A DNA stretch of 64,000 bases from Hermetia illucens (lineage: Eukaryota; Arthropoda; Insecta; Diptera; Stratiomyidae): contig NC_051849.1 in NCBI RefSeq assembly GCF_905115235.1, positions 164,228,091 to 164,292,090 of the forward strand, written 5' to 3'. A model generated the notes under the pieces. It did no database searches, was not told the DNA's origin, and saw only the letters and a program-made list of their open reading frames with translations. Below are positions 1-11,040 of this stretch, piece after piece (within the stretch, counting starts at the first letter, position 1; the number at the start of each line of letters is the position of its first letter). A program made the position numbers and the translations under genes.

Positions 1-15
1 CGAGGATTTCACTAG

Positions 16-80
16 GCAAAGCAATTAAAGCAGAAAATGGAAGATCCGGAAAATCTAAAACTTTCAACCGTCCGGACTCA
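16..80 (+). CDS. Possible penultimate exon of the first lipase gene
   Basis: A 65-base open stretch bounded by an AG acceptor-like dinucleotide (14-15) and a GTAAAT donor (81). Spliced to 255 it leaves codon CA|G, matching the phase-2 intron found before the HGW motif in all paralogues. The peptide around EDPENLKLST could match the variable segment before that junction in paralogues (for example DNEESVENSE), but the alignment is short. Another frame (3-80) is also open. Treat this as a candidate only. Confidence 0.25.
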
Positions 81-254
81 GTAAATTAGATTGATACTTG
101 CAGAACAAAGCTTTTATTGACCAATGTGGCTTTTCTATTGCGATTTGTTCCCAGGCAACATCTGTAGGGTGGAAATGTGTATGACTTTCAATAACGTATC
201 CTTTTATGATGACTTTATTTCTATGAAAATTTCATCTATTTGCTTTTCTTTCAG

Positions 255-1002
255 GATTGTCGTTGACGGCTATCTTAGTCATATCGTCAACGAACTGGAT
301 GTTGAACTTCGCGTGAAATATTTAGGACGTGGGGATTACAATGTGGTCATTATGAACTGGACTGACGGTGCAGTGGATATAAATTATATTGAAGCAGCGG
401 TCAGAGCTAAAGTTGCAGCTAACAAGTTGGCTGCCTGGATGAAATTTATGCGGAGATATGGGGGACTTAACCCAAACACTACATACTTAATCGGGCACAG
501 TCTGGGAGCTCATATTGTCGGTTTGGCAGGTAAACAAATTACATCTCCCAAAATCAATACAATCTTCGCGATAGATCCTGCAAATTCACCTTATGAGACT
601 GCGCCACCAGAGGACCGTGTGTATATAACCGATGCTCAGTATGTGGAAGCGATCTACAGCGATTATGGACTACTAGCGGAAGCTAGATCAAGTGGACACG
701 CATCATTTTATGGTGCCTTCGGTTCATTTCAACCGGGCTGCGAACATCTGAGCACATTTACATTGTGTGATCATGCAAGATCATATGAGTATTTTGTTTA
801 TTCGTTGGGACTGGTGAACCACTTCTTTGCTATTCAATGCGCGAACCACGATCTAGCGATCAGACGTTTCTGTGAACCTACTGGAGAGTATGCGTATTTG
901 GGAGGAGAGCCATCAAACTATAATAGAGGAGTGAGTGGTATCTATTATCTACCAGTTGATTATAAAATACCATATTCACTGGGTCAGTATTTCGGATTAT
1001 AA
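255..1002 (+). CDS. Phospholipase A1-type secreted lipase homologue, 3' exon (5' partial)
   Basis: Last exon of a pancreatic-lipase-family (alpha/beta hydrolase) protein, about 248 residues before the stop. An AG acceptor at 253-254 opens the exon in the same phase (one base completing an Arg/Gln codon) as in the five paralogues. The nucleophile elbow GHSLGAH, the Asp in AIDPA and the His in CDHARS are all present, so the Ser-Asp-His triad is kept. The two Cys that bound the lid before the His are 8 residues apart, a short lid as in insect phospholipase A1 enzymes. Oddly, the HGW motif that helps form the oxyanion hole reads DGY (265-273). The upstream exon is only partly in the window: 16-80 reads openly in the right phase, between an AG at 14-15 and a GTAAAT donor at 81, and could be the end of the previous exon, but its similarity is weak. 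No AATAAA follows closely. Confidence 0.82.
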
Positions 1003-1589
1003 AATTGCATCAGATTTATGGCAATGAGTGAAACAACTTTTTGTATTTTGAATTTTATATACTTGTCCCATGTAGTAATCAAGATTTACCTATGTTCATT
1101 ATTTTGGAGTAGTTTCCTCAATTGGTTTCAACATTAAATTATATATATATAGGTGCATATATTTTAAGGTAAGTACTAACGGTGTAACTGTGGCCATGCG
1201 AGTCTGCAAGCACAGAATGTCAGTTTTCCGAATAGTTCACGACACAAAAATTTAAATTGAATCTGGGCCTGCTAAAGCCTCCCCTCCTTTCAAGGCCGGA
1301 AATGTGGTAAGAATTGTACCGGAAAGTTACCCTAGCTTGACTCTTCCTCAACTGAGTAGTATGAATCCCTACCCCAATCAAAAAATATTTGCCAAGATTT
1401 GATATCGTGTAGCTTTAGCATAAAACTGGGTACTGAACTTAGTTGAAGTTTTGGATCAAGAAATCTTGTTGACACTAGGCTAAACTAAGAATTCGGGGAC
1501 AATGAAGAGAAGTGGGATCGGTTGATTCTCGCAGGCATAAGTAAGACAGCAGAGAAGAAAAGCATTGTGTGTAACCTCGGCATGAAAAA
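1003..1589. other. Intergenic, nothing recognised
   Basis: The 3' flank of the lipase gene, with an AT-rich tract around 1138-1175. No coding similarity or structured repeat was recognised before the DINE-like element. Confidence 0.5.
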
Positions 1590-2160
1590 CAAGTCCGGAG
1601 ACCGGAAGTTGGACACTTCAGGTGTGACAGGTTTTGTGTATTTCTTATATAAAGATATTTGAGTGTGCATTTGACCAATTAGTACGTAGCACGTAATATA
1701 TGCATGTATATCCATTTTCGGGTGATATGGACATTCATAGTCTTGAATTTGCAAATATAAATATAACTTTGTTAGTAATAGCGCCATTTCCACTAAACAT
1801 GGTGTGATCATGCTCTATATAAAAGCCTACATTACTGCATGTAGTGCAGGGGGGTTTTCCTGCCAATTACTAAAAATTATAGTAATATACTATTATTAAC
1901 TTTATTTCTAGGCACCACATAGTGCAAATTCTTGATTTTTTTGAGAGTTTTCGGTTGAGTAGTTTCTGAGGATGGGCTCGTTAAACAGATGATCATTTTC
2001 GACCCCCGCACTTACCCCATTTCCAACAAATATCAAAAATAAGACCAGGCTCGAAACGGCATAATCGAGACCTTTTTGCATGTTTGGGGGGGGGGGGTCC
2101 CTTAAATTCGACTTAAAATGATGTAACCCACTGGATGCGTGAGCCTTCACAGTTCCCACG
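1590..2160 (+). mobile_element. DINE-1/mini-me-like non-autonomous element, copy 1 (3' truncated)
   Basis: It starts with the same CAAGTC.GG head as the copies at 17876 and 43605 and follows the same order of blocks: GGTTTTGTGTATTTCTTATA, the CTATTATTAACTTTATTT block, AGGCACCA.ATAGTG, the CCCCGCACT block, a G-run then CCCTTAAATTCG, and GCGTGAGC.TTCACAGTTCCCAC. It stops there, lacking the GACA/GACG array and terminal hairpin seen in copy 2. It is clearly more diverged than copies 2 and 3. The call rests on comparison between copies inside the window. Confidence 0.7.
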
Positions 2161-2609
2161 TGTTCTGCTCATCTAGTTGCCGTTGAAACAACGTGAAGAA
2201 ACTTTCCCAGACCATCCCGAATGAAATAATAAGGATTCCTTGAGTGGAATGGTCTTCTGTCACTTGTATCGCGGAGGACTCTTCATTGGTGGTCGCCCAT
2301 TAAAACATCTAACATTTCTTGCTTTTCGCCGTCAGAACAAACTACAATTTTGAGCTAGGTCGATCTAAGCCATATGTTAGTTAGACCAAAAAAAGCTTCT
2401 AACAGTGAATAGACTTACCGACGAAATTCTAGCAGGCGAAAGTAATTATAAAGGATATTGTAGGGAAGGATGAAGACCTAGCTAGTTGAGTGCAAGTCTA
2501 GTCGACTACCCATGACACAATAGAAGAGGAAAAGCTTATCCAGAAATAGAAGGTAACTGTAAAGTATATAGCAGGAAAAATGGACAGATTATCCGCTACG
2601 GGACGAGCT
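2161..2609. other. Unassigned, possibly LINE 5' region
   Basis: No convincing feature. It directly precedes an R1-type ORF1 on the same strand and may be its degraded 5' part. Confidence 0.35.
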
Positions 2610-4350
2610 GTGGAGAAAGTGAAAGGAAAAGACGTCCCTGGGAGAAACTTCTTTGAAAAAAACGGCAACTGCTCATCGACCTTATAAAAAGGCGTGTGCC
2701 TAAAGTCAAGGTGGATCAGAATGGCAGAACAATCAAAAGAGGAAGAAAGAAGGAAGACTAAACTGCGCGTTCTGCTCATTAAACCGATGGAAGTCAGAAC
2801 TATTCCGGAAGTCCTCGGTGAAATCCACTAGAAGATCACGTCCGAATACAATGGAGTAGACGTGACAGCAGAGAAATTAGTTAGCTGTCCAAGCGTAAGG
2901 GAGGGCTTTGGGTTCTAGTTTGGAGCTCATTTACTTTTTGAAATCTTGACTGTCCTACAGAAAAGCTGGAAGGAGAGCATGAAAGAGATGTTAAGAGCGT
3001 GCAAGTACTGCGGGCTTGAGGTGTCCGGTCTTACAAGCAGAGGAACGAAAAGGACTTGGACTCGACTAAGGTAATTCGCATTCTACCAAAATAAACATAC
3101 ACCGGAGTTCATAACGTAGTTCACTGCAGAGGTTAAAATTGACGTGCTAATTGCCAAACAGTACGGGTACGATGATTCAGTTTCTCAGCCTGTTGACTTA
3201 TAAGGTCCTGCCGCCACTTGGGTTAGAGGCAGCGCCCGACGGGTTCAGCTGGAAGGCAAAGGAAACAACTTTGTCTGGAATCGGTGTTTGGGGATAATGC
3301 TTTTCAGCGTCAATTTTTGATTTCCGACCCAGGTTTGATGCTCTTGAACGATACCGTCTTAAGCATGTAGGAGAGGATCTTAGTTGGGGAGATTTAAATT
3401 TTAACGTAAAAGCTTTAAAACGGGTGTGAATCGTGGAGGACGAGGCTCGTAATTTCAAATATCGCATTTTCACCAGGTTGTGTAGAAAGTATTCTCTGCG
3501 TAACGTTTGCGTCGGAATTATTGGCATGGTCGGTGGCAGTGTGGGGAGTTCTGGAAGACTTCTTCGCAAGTAACGATGAACATAATGTATCCGAAGTGGT
3601 CGATAAAATCTTTCGGGGTACATCCTCCCGGTATTCTTCTGGCGCATGGAATACCACGCAGGGGATTGATCGAAGCTCTTGGAACTGTCAACAACAGTGC
3701 TGGATGATGGTTCGAGGGGAGGAGGGGTTGTAGCTCACACTGTCATAAGTTTAGTTATGAACCTTTAAACGACAGCCTGTAGAATTTCCATGCCCCGGAG
3801 GAGCAAAAGCTCCTGCGTCGCAAAATGGGTTTCATTAGCTCCGGTTTTTGGCATGGAGTTTAAACAACCGAAAAGAAGCATGCAATAAAATGGCAGGAAC
3901 TGGAAGTTCTTTTTATGAAGACAGGAAGGCGTTAGAACCCGACAATAAGCTGACAAAGATACATAAACTGGTTTTTCACCAACGATTGCAGTATCACTGT
4001 TCGCAAGATTTAACGCTTGTCTGAGGGGTTTTCTTTTCTTTCTTGTTGGTCACAAGAGATGCGCTGATCAGCAAAGGCGAAGGAGGCACTGAACAGTTGT
4101 TTGCGTACGGACGACTGTGTACTGTTGACAATACCAGGCAGTCTGTACAAAAAAAGGATCATAGAGTCGCTAGAAAGGAAAATAGAGTCGCCAAGGCAGA
4201 TCGGTTTTAGAGTATGGACATCCACTGCGGATGCTGTTATCAACTGAACACTTTTGATGAGGTGATTACCCGTCGATTTTAATGGTTAGAGCTCGATGTT
4301 AGAAATGTCGCTAACTCTGTAAGGTGGGCATAAATACTGGGTATATCAGA
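2610..4350 (+). mobile_element. R1-clade LINE remnant (ORF1, endonuclease and linker)
   Basis: A translated block near 2721-2820 (MAEQSKEEE, then RVLLIKPMEVRTIPEVLGEIH) matches the ORF1 block at 53632-53780 (ALLIKPTEVKMFARVLSKIH), so both belong to one family. Downstream, 3130-3260 reads like the start of an APE-type endonuclease domain (IAKQYGYDD then GPAATWVRGS). Around 3760-3860 comes the linker seen in R1 ORF2s (TTACRISMPRR; compare AKACESSIPRR near 47380 on the minus strand). Many stops and frame changes show it is old. The reverse transcriptase is not visible. A mariner relic follows, and R1 3' sequence resumes near 5640, so one interrupted copy is possible. Confidence 0.6.
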
Positions 4351-4682
4351 AAATTCATTACGTATTTTGATCTGAGCCTGCGTAAATATTGCGGGACTAT
4401 ACGAGAGAGAGTCGGAGAAGGATGGTGATCACGTCAGCGGAAGCACTAAACCCCTGTGCTTCTAGGTCGAATCAATACGATAGTCTGCTAAGACCCAATA
4501 TACCAGAAGTGTTGCGCCCGATGGGCTATGTATTGGACTGAGAAAAAAGTGATTGGGTGTTGCTTTGGTTTTGGCGCCGTATATATATATATATTTTTGT
4601 CATATTGGCAACTGACGGTTTAAGTTTCATTTTTTAGGAAATAACTGATCCATTTAGTTATGTTTTAGAGACTTCAAAACAA

Positions 4683-5560
4683 GTGGAAAATGGAAGATCA
4701 CACTGGGCATTTGTACGCTATATTTTACCTTTCTATTTCTATGAGGGGAAGAAGATGGTAAAGTCCTTGATAGATATAGTTTGGGGTTTACAAAGCAATG
4801 TTCCAAAAAAAGTCAGTGCCAACTTGAAGAATTTTCTTTATGGGAATGTTGAAATTAAAAGTTTTCTTCGGTTAAGAAGGTCCATCCACCATAGTCAACT
4901 ACGTTACACGTCACGAGATTTTATTGCCATATTAAAAGTTGGTCAAGAAAGGTTTTATTCGCAGCTAAAAAAGTTTCGATACCCAAAGAAGCTGGGTATT
5001 TGGATTATTCATGAGCTTAAAGGAGTCCGTTTGATAGCGCTTATTAACATTCGCGATATGATAGTAAAATGCTGATAAACCGATCATTTTTTTACATGAA
5101 CATGCCACACAAACGGACTTGATGGACTTGGTCTCGTCGGAAACAAACAATTCCAAAGCAGAGCTTCATTACGTTATGATTTCAGTGTAAGGATGCGGTG
5201 TTTTTTCAGCAATCAAATGATAGATTCGAGTTATATGTTCGGAGTAACATTCTACATGGCAATGCGAGACCGTACAGATTTCTGGTGTCCATTAGAAATT
5301 TCTTGAGTTTGGATAGGATGTTTTGCCTGAGCGTTTATTTTGTCAGAAAAGGTAGCCCTCCACCAACGGAGTACTCTGAAATCCACTGAAGGAGTGCAAA
5401 AGGTCGTCGAACATCGAATGTATATCATTGTTTTTTATAGAAATGATTTTAAAAAACATGAAAAAAAATGGAATGCTTTTTTCATCAACTCGATAGATGA
5501 TATTGCGACACTTGTTCTACGACGGACTGTTGAAAAAGCAAATTTGGTATATTGATACAA
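4683..5560 (+). mobile_element. Mariner-type DNA transposon remnant (transposase fragment)
   Basis: An open stretch of 130 codons (4683-5075) carries the N-terminal pattern of mariner transposases: ILPFYFYEGK near the start, RYTSRDFIAILKVGQ in the helix-turn-helix region, then KKLGIWIIHELK, which matches the conserved WVPHEL block, followed by a degraded ICDSLL-like segment. Further along, NILHGNARPYRFLVS (5249-5293) corresponds to the HQDNARPH catalytic-domain motif, with the Asp changed to Gly. The catalytic core between the two is lost or shifted. I did not find terminal inverted repeats or a TA duplication. It lies between two parts of an R1-type LINE, so it may have landed inside it. Confidence 0.6.
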
Positions 5561-5639
5561 CTATCTATGGTTTTTCAGTTTTGCACTGGAGAAAAAGGAC
5601 TATTTCCTTGAGACTAAAAAGCAAATCAAAATAGCGACA

Positions 5640-6290
5640 GAAAAGCCTGTAGCAGAGATGTGTAGCAGGGGAATGACCGAAGGTATGGACGGATGTTCTT
5701 ACCAAGGAGGTGTGCCTTATGCAGCTGCAGACATTGACAGCTTTGTGAATGGTGTCTTCCTACCATATTGTCTCAGAGCCGGCTGTGGTGGTGATTGCGG
5801 AAATGATCCCCGTCGCCTTGCTTGCTAAGGAACTCAAGACCATCTGTAAGAGCAAGGAAGAGGAATCCTCTTGATTCCTGGTGGTTGGCGCGAGTGAACA
5901 AATTTACATGTAATCAATGAGTGGCAACTGCGTTGGATACATAAGTCCAGAGACGCATGGACTATGCGGTTTAACCAAAAACATGATGAGCTTGATTATT
6001 TCCTTACCCAGCTTTTAAGCGGGCATAGAGATTATCAATTTGACCAGCGGAAAATTAATAAGGCATGATATCTTGACCGTGTTCTTTCAACTTCATTTTG
6101 TAAAAAGTCGGATGGGTGTGATCAGTAACTCTATGTTGACCTAGGGGAGCTCACTCCGGACATACAAGCTGAGGAAAGCTGACAAATGCGGCACGTTACG
6201 TTTGGGATAAGCTGTATGGACTATGGAATGTACAGGGACACGTTAAACTGTACATGTCGAGAGCTAAATGTCGAGGACTGATTTATTTTT
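5640..6290 (+). mobile_element. R1-clade LINE 3' remnant
   Basis: Translation near 5770-5860 gives EPAVVVIAEMIPVALLAKE and near 5910-6050 gives a frameshifted WQLRW, then DELDYFLTQLLSGHRDYQF. These match the C-terminal part of R1 ORF2 at 56810-57090 (EPAVMMIAGVIPVALLAKE, DEWQLSW, TDYFLTQFLGHEGFHSY). Heavily decayed. It is plausibly the continuation of the copy that starts near 2610, separated from it by the mariner relic and a deletion. Confidence 0.6.
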
Positions 6291-6299
6291 TTAAGTTAT

Positions 6300-8520
6300 T
6301 GAAGAAAAAGCAAAAGTGTTCAATGACACAAATCTACCTCACCTATTATAAGAGTGCTAAGCACTTAATTTTAGATACCATTTGACAGTGACTTTAACTT
6401 GCGAATTGCAACAAAATTTCATGAGCGCAACTAGGATAATGGAGATATGAAGTAACGTAGACAAGAAAACAACTGATTTACAAGTATCATTGGTGTTTGC
6501 CATTTTGATGTTGAGGATTTCAACACAAAAGTAAAAGTAAGCTATTGTCTCCGTCATTCCACTTTCATGTACGTCGAAGATAGAAACCAACATGACGGAT
6601 GGAGTTCAGGCAACAGAAGAAATAGAAGAAACAAGGTTTTGTCTGGTCTGTCGGAGTTTTGAGAAAGAAATATCTCTATTGGGTCATTATTTTGAAAGAA
6701 TGGTTGTGTCGACTGTGGCTCAATGGCCCGAAAGAAACCAATATATATCTATAGCTCTGATGCCAAGGTGGTGTTTGCTCCCCGTTGGGGGCGAAGTTTA
6801 CTATCAAAACTAGAAAATTCTTTGCTTCTGACATCGCCTTGTTTTATTTTTTGGAAATGGGTTGGTAGGTTGATTTCGTTTATCGAAGGAGCGGTTAGTT
6901 TATTAGGGTGGCGACGTGGACTTAGGTGAACCTGTTTGATGATTGATGCAGTAGGATGGGTCATTGACTGGCTTGTGATGTAGTGGACCTAGACAATTGC
7001 CACACTATGATAACGTTGGACGTTCAAAATCGTTTTAATTCTGCTAGTTGAAATTGAATAAAAGATTTCCATAGCTACTTAGAACCTCTACCGAAAAGGT
7101 GCCTTTTAGAAAGACTTTTGTGTTATCGATACAAGGAGGCAAGGCAGTCAATAAACCTACAAAGAGGCCGTGGCTGGACTTCCTTAAAGTTTAGCGGGAA
7201 GAAAGTGAACAGGCACATACAAGTAAAATCATTTATGCTATCTACGCATAGTCCAGATGGACGAACTCTATACGAAGGAGAGTCCAGATTATTAGTTTTT
7301 AATCTATATAGACTTTGAAAAGGAACGTCCAACGCGTTGTAATTTTTGTAATGAAGATGAGCGTTCCCCAATAAGGACAAATTGACTAAAGCTGCGGTTT
7401 ATTAGAGATGACAAGTCTATTAATGCTCCTGCCAGAATTGAAGCTTATTTAAGCTTCTACGGTATTTAGGCTTCTACGGCTTATACGGTGACCCTATTGG
7501 ATGCAACAGCATGCACTACCGCCTTTGACGCCAATCATAGCCCCACCACGCAGGAGGCTTCACGCAGGATATAGGGGAATAGCTGGTTGGCCACAGTACC
7601 CTAATTTGATCTTGTATATGGTTGAGTCGCGGTTTTCGGTTTCGAAAGAGTTTATTTACATACTCAAGATCCATGGTTAACCGACTAAGAAACATTTAGT
7701 ACTTCCCATTGGCCTGCTAAAAAATTGGCCGAAATTAGTTTACATCTTGCAGAATTTGCAGAGCTAGAAATAAATACTTTTAATACTGAGTTGGTGATCG
7801 ATAATTACATACTGAAGCTGATTATATGCCATACGGCAAGTTCAGTAGGGCTCAGCTCACTTTTTGCAAAAATGGGTTCTCACATCAAGGAACCAAAATA
7901 AAACCAAAGACTGTGGCCGGTGAGGTCGGTTTAAGTTGCTATACGCGGTTGTCAGTTCTCCATATTGTTTTACTTAGGTTTGTTATAGAGTGGTCCTTTA
8001 GTGCGTTACAGAAAAATTGTCTTAAGAATCGGTTAATTGGCAGGGAGTCTTGAAGGACACTATGTGACATGACGGTAGCATGTTTCATTCAGCCGTAATT
8101 TTGGTTAATTTGTGCTAATTGATTGAAGTTCACTGACAGTGATTGTTTCGAAAATTAATTGGAGTTCAATATGTAATACTTAGGTCAATAGATTTGCTCT
8201 CTTTTTCAGCTTTGAAGCTTTGTTTGAGGTTCTCAAGTGACGAATTTTGTCATCGCTGAAGTTCAAGGATATTTTCGCACATCCTTTTCACCTTTTCAGT
8301 ACTTGAATGCTAACGAACTCGTCTTCCAGTGACATTGACAGGCAATGAAACTAATTTAGTAGATCTCCTGTTAATGCCTAAATATCAAACCAAAGGAGCA
8401 GATAAATAAATAATCAAAACTCTTCCCAATCGAAAACAACTCCATAAACTGCCCTGGAGTAAACCAAGTCAAATAATGACACTTTGTGTCCTTTTATCTT
8501 ACTGTCAGTTTAAGCAAAAA
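6300..8520. other. Long intergenic stretch, nothing recognised
   Basis: Several short open frames occur (for example around 6592-6930, 7118-7318 and 7826-8053), but none shows a domain, signal peptide or relation to another part of the window. The 450 bp before the protease homologue are AT-rich with no clear TATA box. Confidence 0.5.
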
Positions 8521-8525
8521 TATTT

Positions 8526-9503
8526 ATGTGTCCAAAATTATACTTCTCAATATTGGTTTATTTTTTAATATCAAGTTTCAGGAATAGTACTCACGGAAAA
8601 AGGATCGTTTATGTACCGAGTGTCCGATACAATGATGCTAGCTATGTTTACATGAGGCGCTGCTTCACAAAACAACTCCTTTGTAGCGGGGCACTCTTCA
8701 AATTAAATTTTGCAGTTACAGCAGCAAGGTGTGTGCTAAAATGGGACATATCTACATACGGTGGACGCAAGCGTGGGTACGAAGTTGTGGCTGGCAGTAA
8801 ATCGAACAAATTCAGTGAACCCGAGGGTACTACTGTTTACTCCAGACACTACTTCACACATGGATCAGACTCTATAGACAGAAGCAACAAAACGGGCCAG
8901 CCAATGGAACACCGAAACATGCAAGTGCAGGAAGTAACAATGGTAACGGTTATAAAATCATACAAAGCCAACTTTCCTTTCGCTGATGATATTGCGATTG
9001 TCGAAGTAAAACAGTCATTCTTTGAGAGTGCCTTCGTCAAACCAGCAAAACTGAACTCTAAAATTGGAATGGCAAAGCTACACTATGGAACAATTCTTAC
9101 GACTTTCGGTTATGGACAGACCCCGGAGGGAGCACGCGCCTCTCACTTAACCTTCGAAGATCTTGAGGTCGTCGACAGGATGCTTTGTGGAAATGGTCCG
9201 CCAAATTACAACTGGATGTGCTTCCGGGAGATGCATCCTTTAACTAAAAACTTACATGACGATTGCGGCGACCCGATATTCTTCCAACAGTTCCTAGTCG
9301 GGATAACTTCTTGGATAAGCCTAGATAATAGACGTGGTTTCTACATAGCACAGAATATTTCATCTCATGAGGGTTATCTTCGGTCTGCTCTTCGCGTTCT
9401 GAATATCTCAAATCTCCGAAAATTGAAGACATCTGCTGCCAGTTTGTCAAGTGAAATTAAATTGCTATTGTTTACTGTATTGTACAACGTTTTGGTACTT
9501 TGA
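8526..9503 (+). CDS. S1 serine protease homologue, probably inactive (His to Arg, Ser to Cys)
   Basis: Single-exon protein of 325 residues. Residues 5-17 are hydrophobic and act as a likely signal peptide. KRIVYV (25-30) resembles the R|IVGG activation junction of the chymotrypsin family. The domain order is normal: CSGALF (53-58), then TAARC (65-69) where TAAHC is expected, so the catalytic His is Arg68; DIAIVEV (155-161) keeps the Asp; DDCGDP (245-250) stands where GDSGGP is expected, putting Cys247 at the Ser position; GITSW (259-263) follows. Residues 311-325 form a hydrophobic C-terminal tail after small residues, which could be a GPI or membrane anchor. AATAAA overlaps the stop at 9503-9508. 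Clip-free serine protease homologues of this kind usually act as cofactors or decoys, but the role here is unknown. An upstream non-coding exon cannot be excluded. Confidence 0.82.
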   Translation: MCPKLYFSILVYFLISSFRNSTHGKRIVYVPSVRYNDASYVYMRRCFTKQLLCSGALFKLNFAVTAARCVLKWDISTYGGRKRGYEVVAGSKSNKFSEPEGTTVYSRHYFTHGSDSIDRSNKTGQPMEHRNMQVQEVTMVTVIKSYKANFPFADDIAIVEVKQSFFESAFVKPAKLNSKIGMAKLHYGTILTTFGYGQTPEGARASHLTFEDLEVVDRMLCGNGPPNYNWMCFREMHPLTKNLHDDCGDPIFFQQFLVGITSWISLDNRRGFYIAQNISSHEGYLRSALRVLNISNLRKLKTSAASLSSEIKLLLFTVLYNVLVL

Positions 9504-9889
9504 ATAAATTTGTCCCTGTCAAGTAAGTCACCGGAGCTGTTTCAATACCTCGTTAATGAATCTATTCTTGACAGCCCATTAAAACTCAATATCTCTCTGT
9601 ACAATGAAAAATTAAGCTTGTATTGGGGGATTAGGGAAAAGCAGTAGCAGCAGAAGCAACCTAAATTCACATCTGCGGCAGTGTTGCATCAAATAGCATC
9701 ATCCCTATTTTGCGGATGCACAAAAGTGTATGGGAACAGGAAAAAAGTAGTATAGTCAAGTAGCATGTGCTTGGAAAACAGAGGTACGATGCTTCCGTTT
9801 TGAATCAGGGTGACAGAGAGCTTTGCATATAGGAAAGCCTTGAATGGGAAGTAGAGATAAGTTCCATACAGACCTTTGCCTGGAGGCAA
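9504..9889. other. 3' flank of protease homologue, nothing recognised
   Basis: No coding or repeat signal beyond the polyadenylation signal at the end of the preceding gene. Confidence 0.4.
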
Positions 9890-10115
9890 AATGCTGAGGC
9901 AGGGTCTGTCGCGTCTTCTTTTTGTAATACAACCTTATGGACGTTCCAGGCTGGAATATTGTCACTCACACAGATTAGGTGGCTACTACAGCCTATTAAG
10001 CCGGATTTTATTCGCAATCAGTGATTGTGATGTCGCTCATAGATTTTTTCGTTGTATAGATTACAGAATCGTCCATCCTCGCCAAAAATTCTTGGCAGAA
10101 TCGTCTTTTCAAACT
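9890..10115 (-). mobile_element. RTE-like LINE remnant (old copy)
   Basis: The plus strand reads GGCAGGGTCTGTCGCGTCTT, then GCCGGATTTTATTCGCAATC and TCGCTCATAGATTTTTTCGT. This is the same order as the better-kept minus-strand copies at 26270-26440 and 39750-39920 (the ERRRGRPCL, NRLRWAG and IYERYHD coding blocks). Strongly diverged, only the C-terminal portion remains. Confidence 0.6.
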
Positions 10116-10429
10116 TGAAAGACTGGAACAATCTATCTTAAAAATTCGAATGCTCGAATTAAGCAAATCATGGGTCAATACAGTGGCATGTATCCCCGTT
10201 GAAGCTTTCGTAGAGATAGAAGTGGTACCTGTGGGACACTTTCCAAGTAACAACGTAAAGGCATGCAGGGTCAGTAATCACCATATCCTCAACGAGCATT
10301 TGCTTAGTGCTCATAAGTGTGTCAGACGATGGTCACAGCAATGAAGGCTTTTGATGAGGATACATTTTAATAATACTTCGCGATCTATTAGTACCTTGGT
10401 AGTACTGCTGCAAAGAAAGTCGGTTAGTG
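10116..10429. other. Unassigned
   Basis: Between two LINE fragments; no recognisable coding block. Confidence 0.3.
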
Positions 10430-11040
10430 TGTCAGTGGGTCAGAAAAGCATCCAATCCTGCCATGCTCTGAAATGATTGTGATATGGGCTGCATGCTTGC
10501 TATTCTGGCGAGTGGCGACGGTATCGAATTAAAGGCACTGCATAAGCATTTGCAAGGAGACTGAAGGCGCAAATTGAAATGTGTTGTGTAACCAGACCGA
10601 CATCTATCACAAGCGTATGCGTTAGTACCATTCACTGTAGAAGAGCTGCTGTGATAGGATCGGCAAGAAAGACGCATTACGATTGGATTCTGCCCTTAAT
10701 GAAGCTTTGAAACTGGCAGCAAACGCTGTCAGACTTATTCACAAAAAAGCTACAGATGTGACTAACAGCATACGGGAGCATAGCCTCTGGAGTATAGTGA
10801 GAATACTTACAGGTCACTAAAGGCTAAACTATCAGAGGAAGCATCTACGGACACTGTCTTTCCATTCTGTGAGGAGACTGATGAAAGCTCCACACATGTT
10901 TTCGGACAGTGTCCGACACTTGTTCAACGTGGGTCCATTCACCCCAGAGAATACTTAATATCAGATGCCTGGTTGAAACATAATAAAGTTTCTGTCGGTG
11001 TAAAAGACATACTATAATTTATTGGTATATTGCGACTTCT
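10430..11040 (+). mobile_element. LOA/I-like LINE ORF2 C-terminal remnant
   Basis: Translation from about 10770 gives SIREHSLWSIVRILTGH, then after a frame change LNYQRKHLRTLS, and then EEADESSTHVFGQCPTLVQRG (about 10868-10930). This is the RNase-H-linked tail typical of I/LOA-type ORF2 (LLTGH...LNYHL, then C..C.E..E...H....C). Frames shift several times, so the copy is dead. The clade call is by pattern only. Confidence 0.55.
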
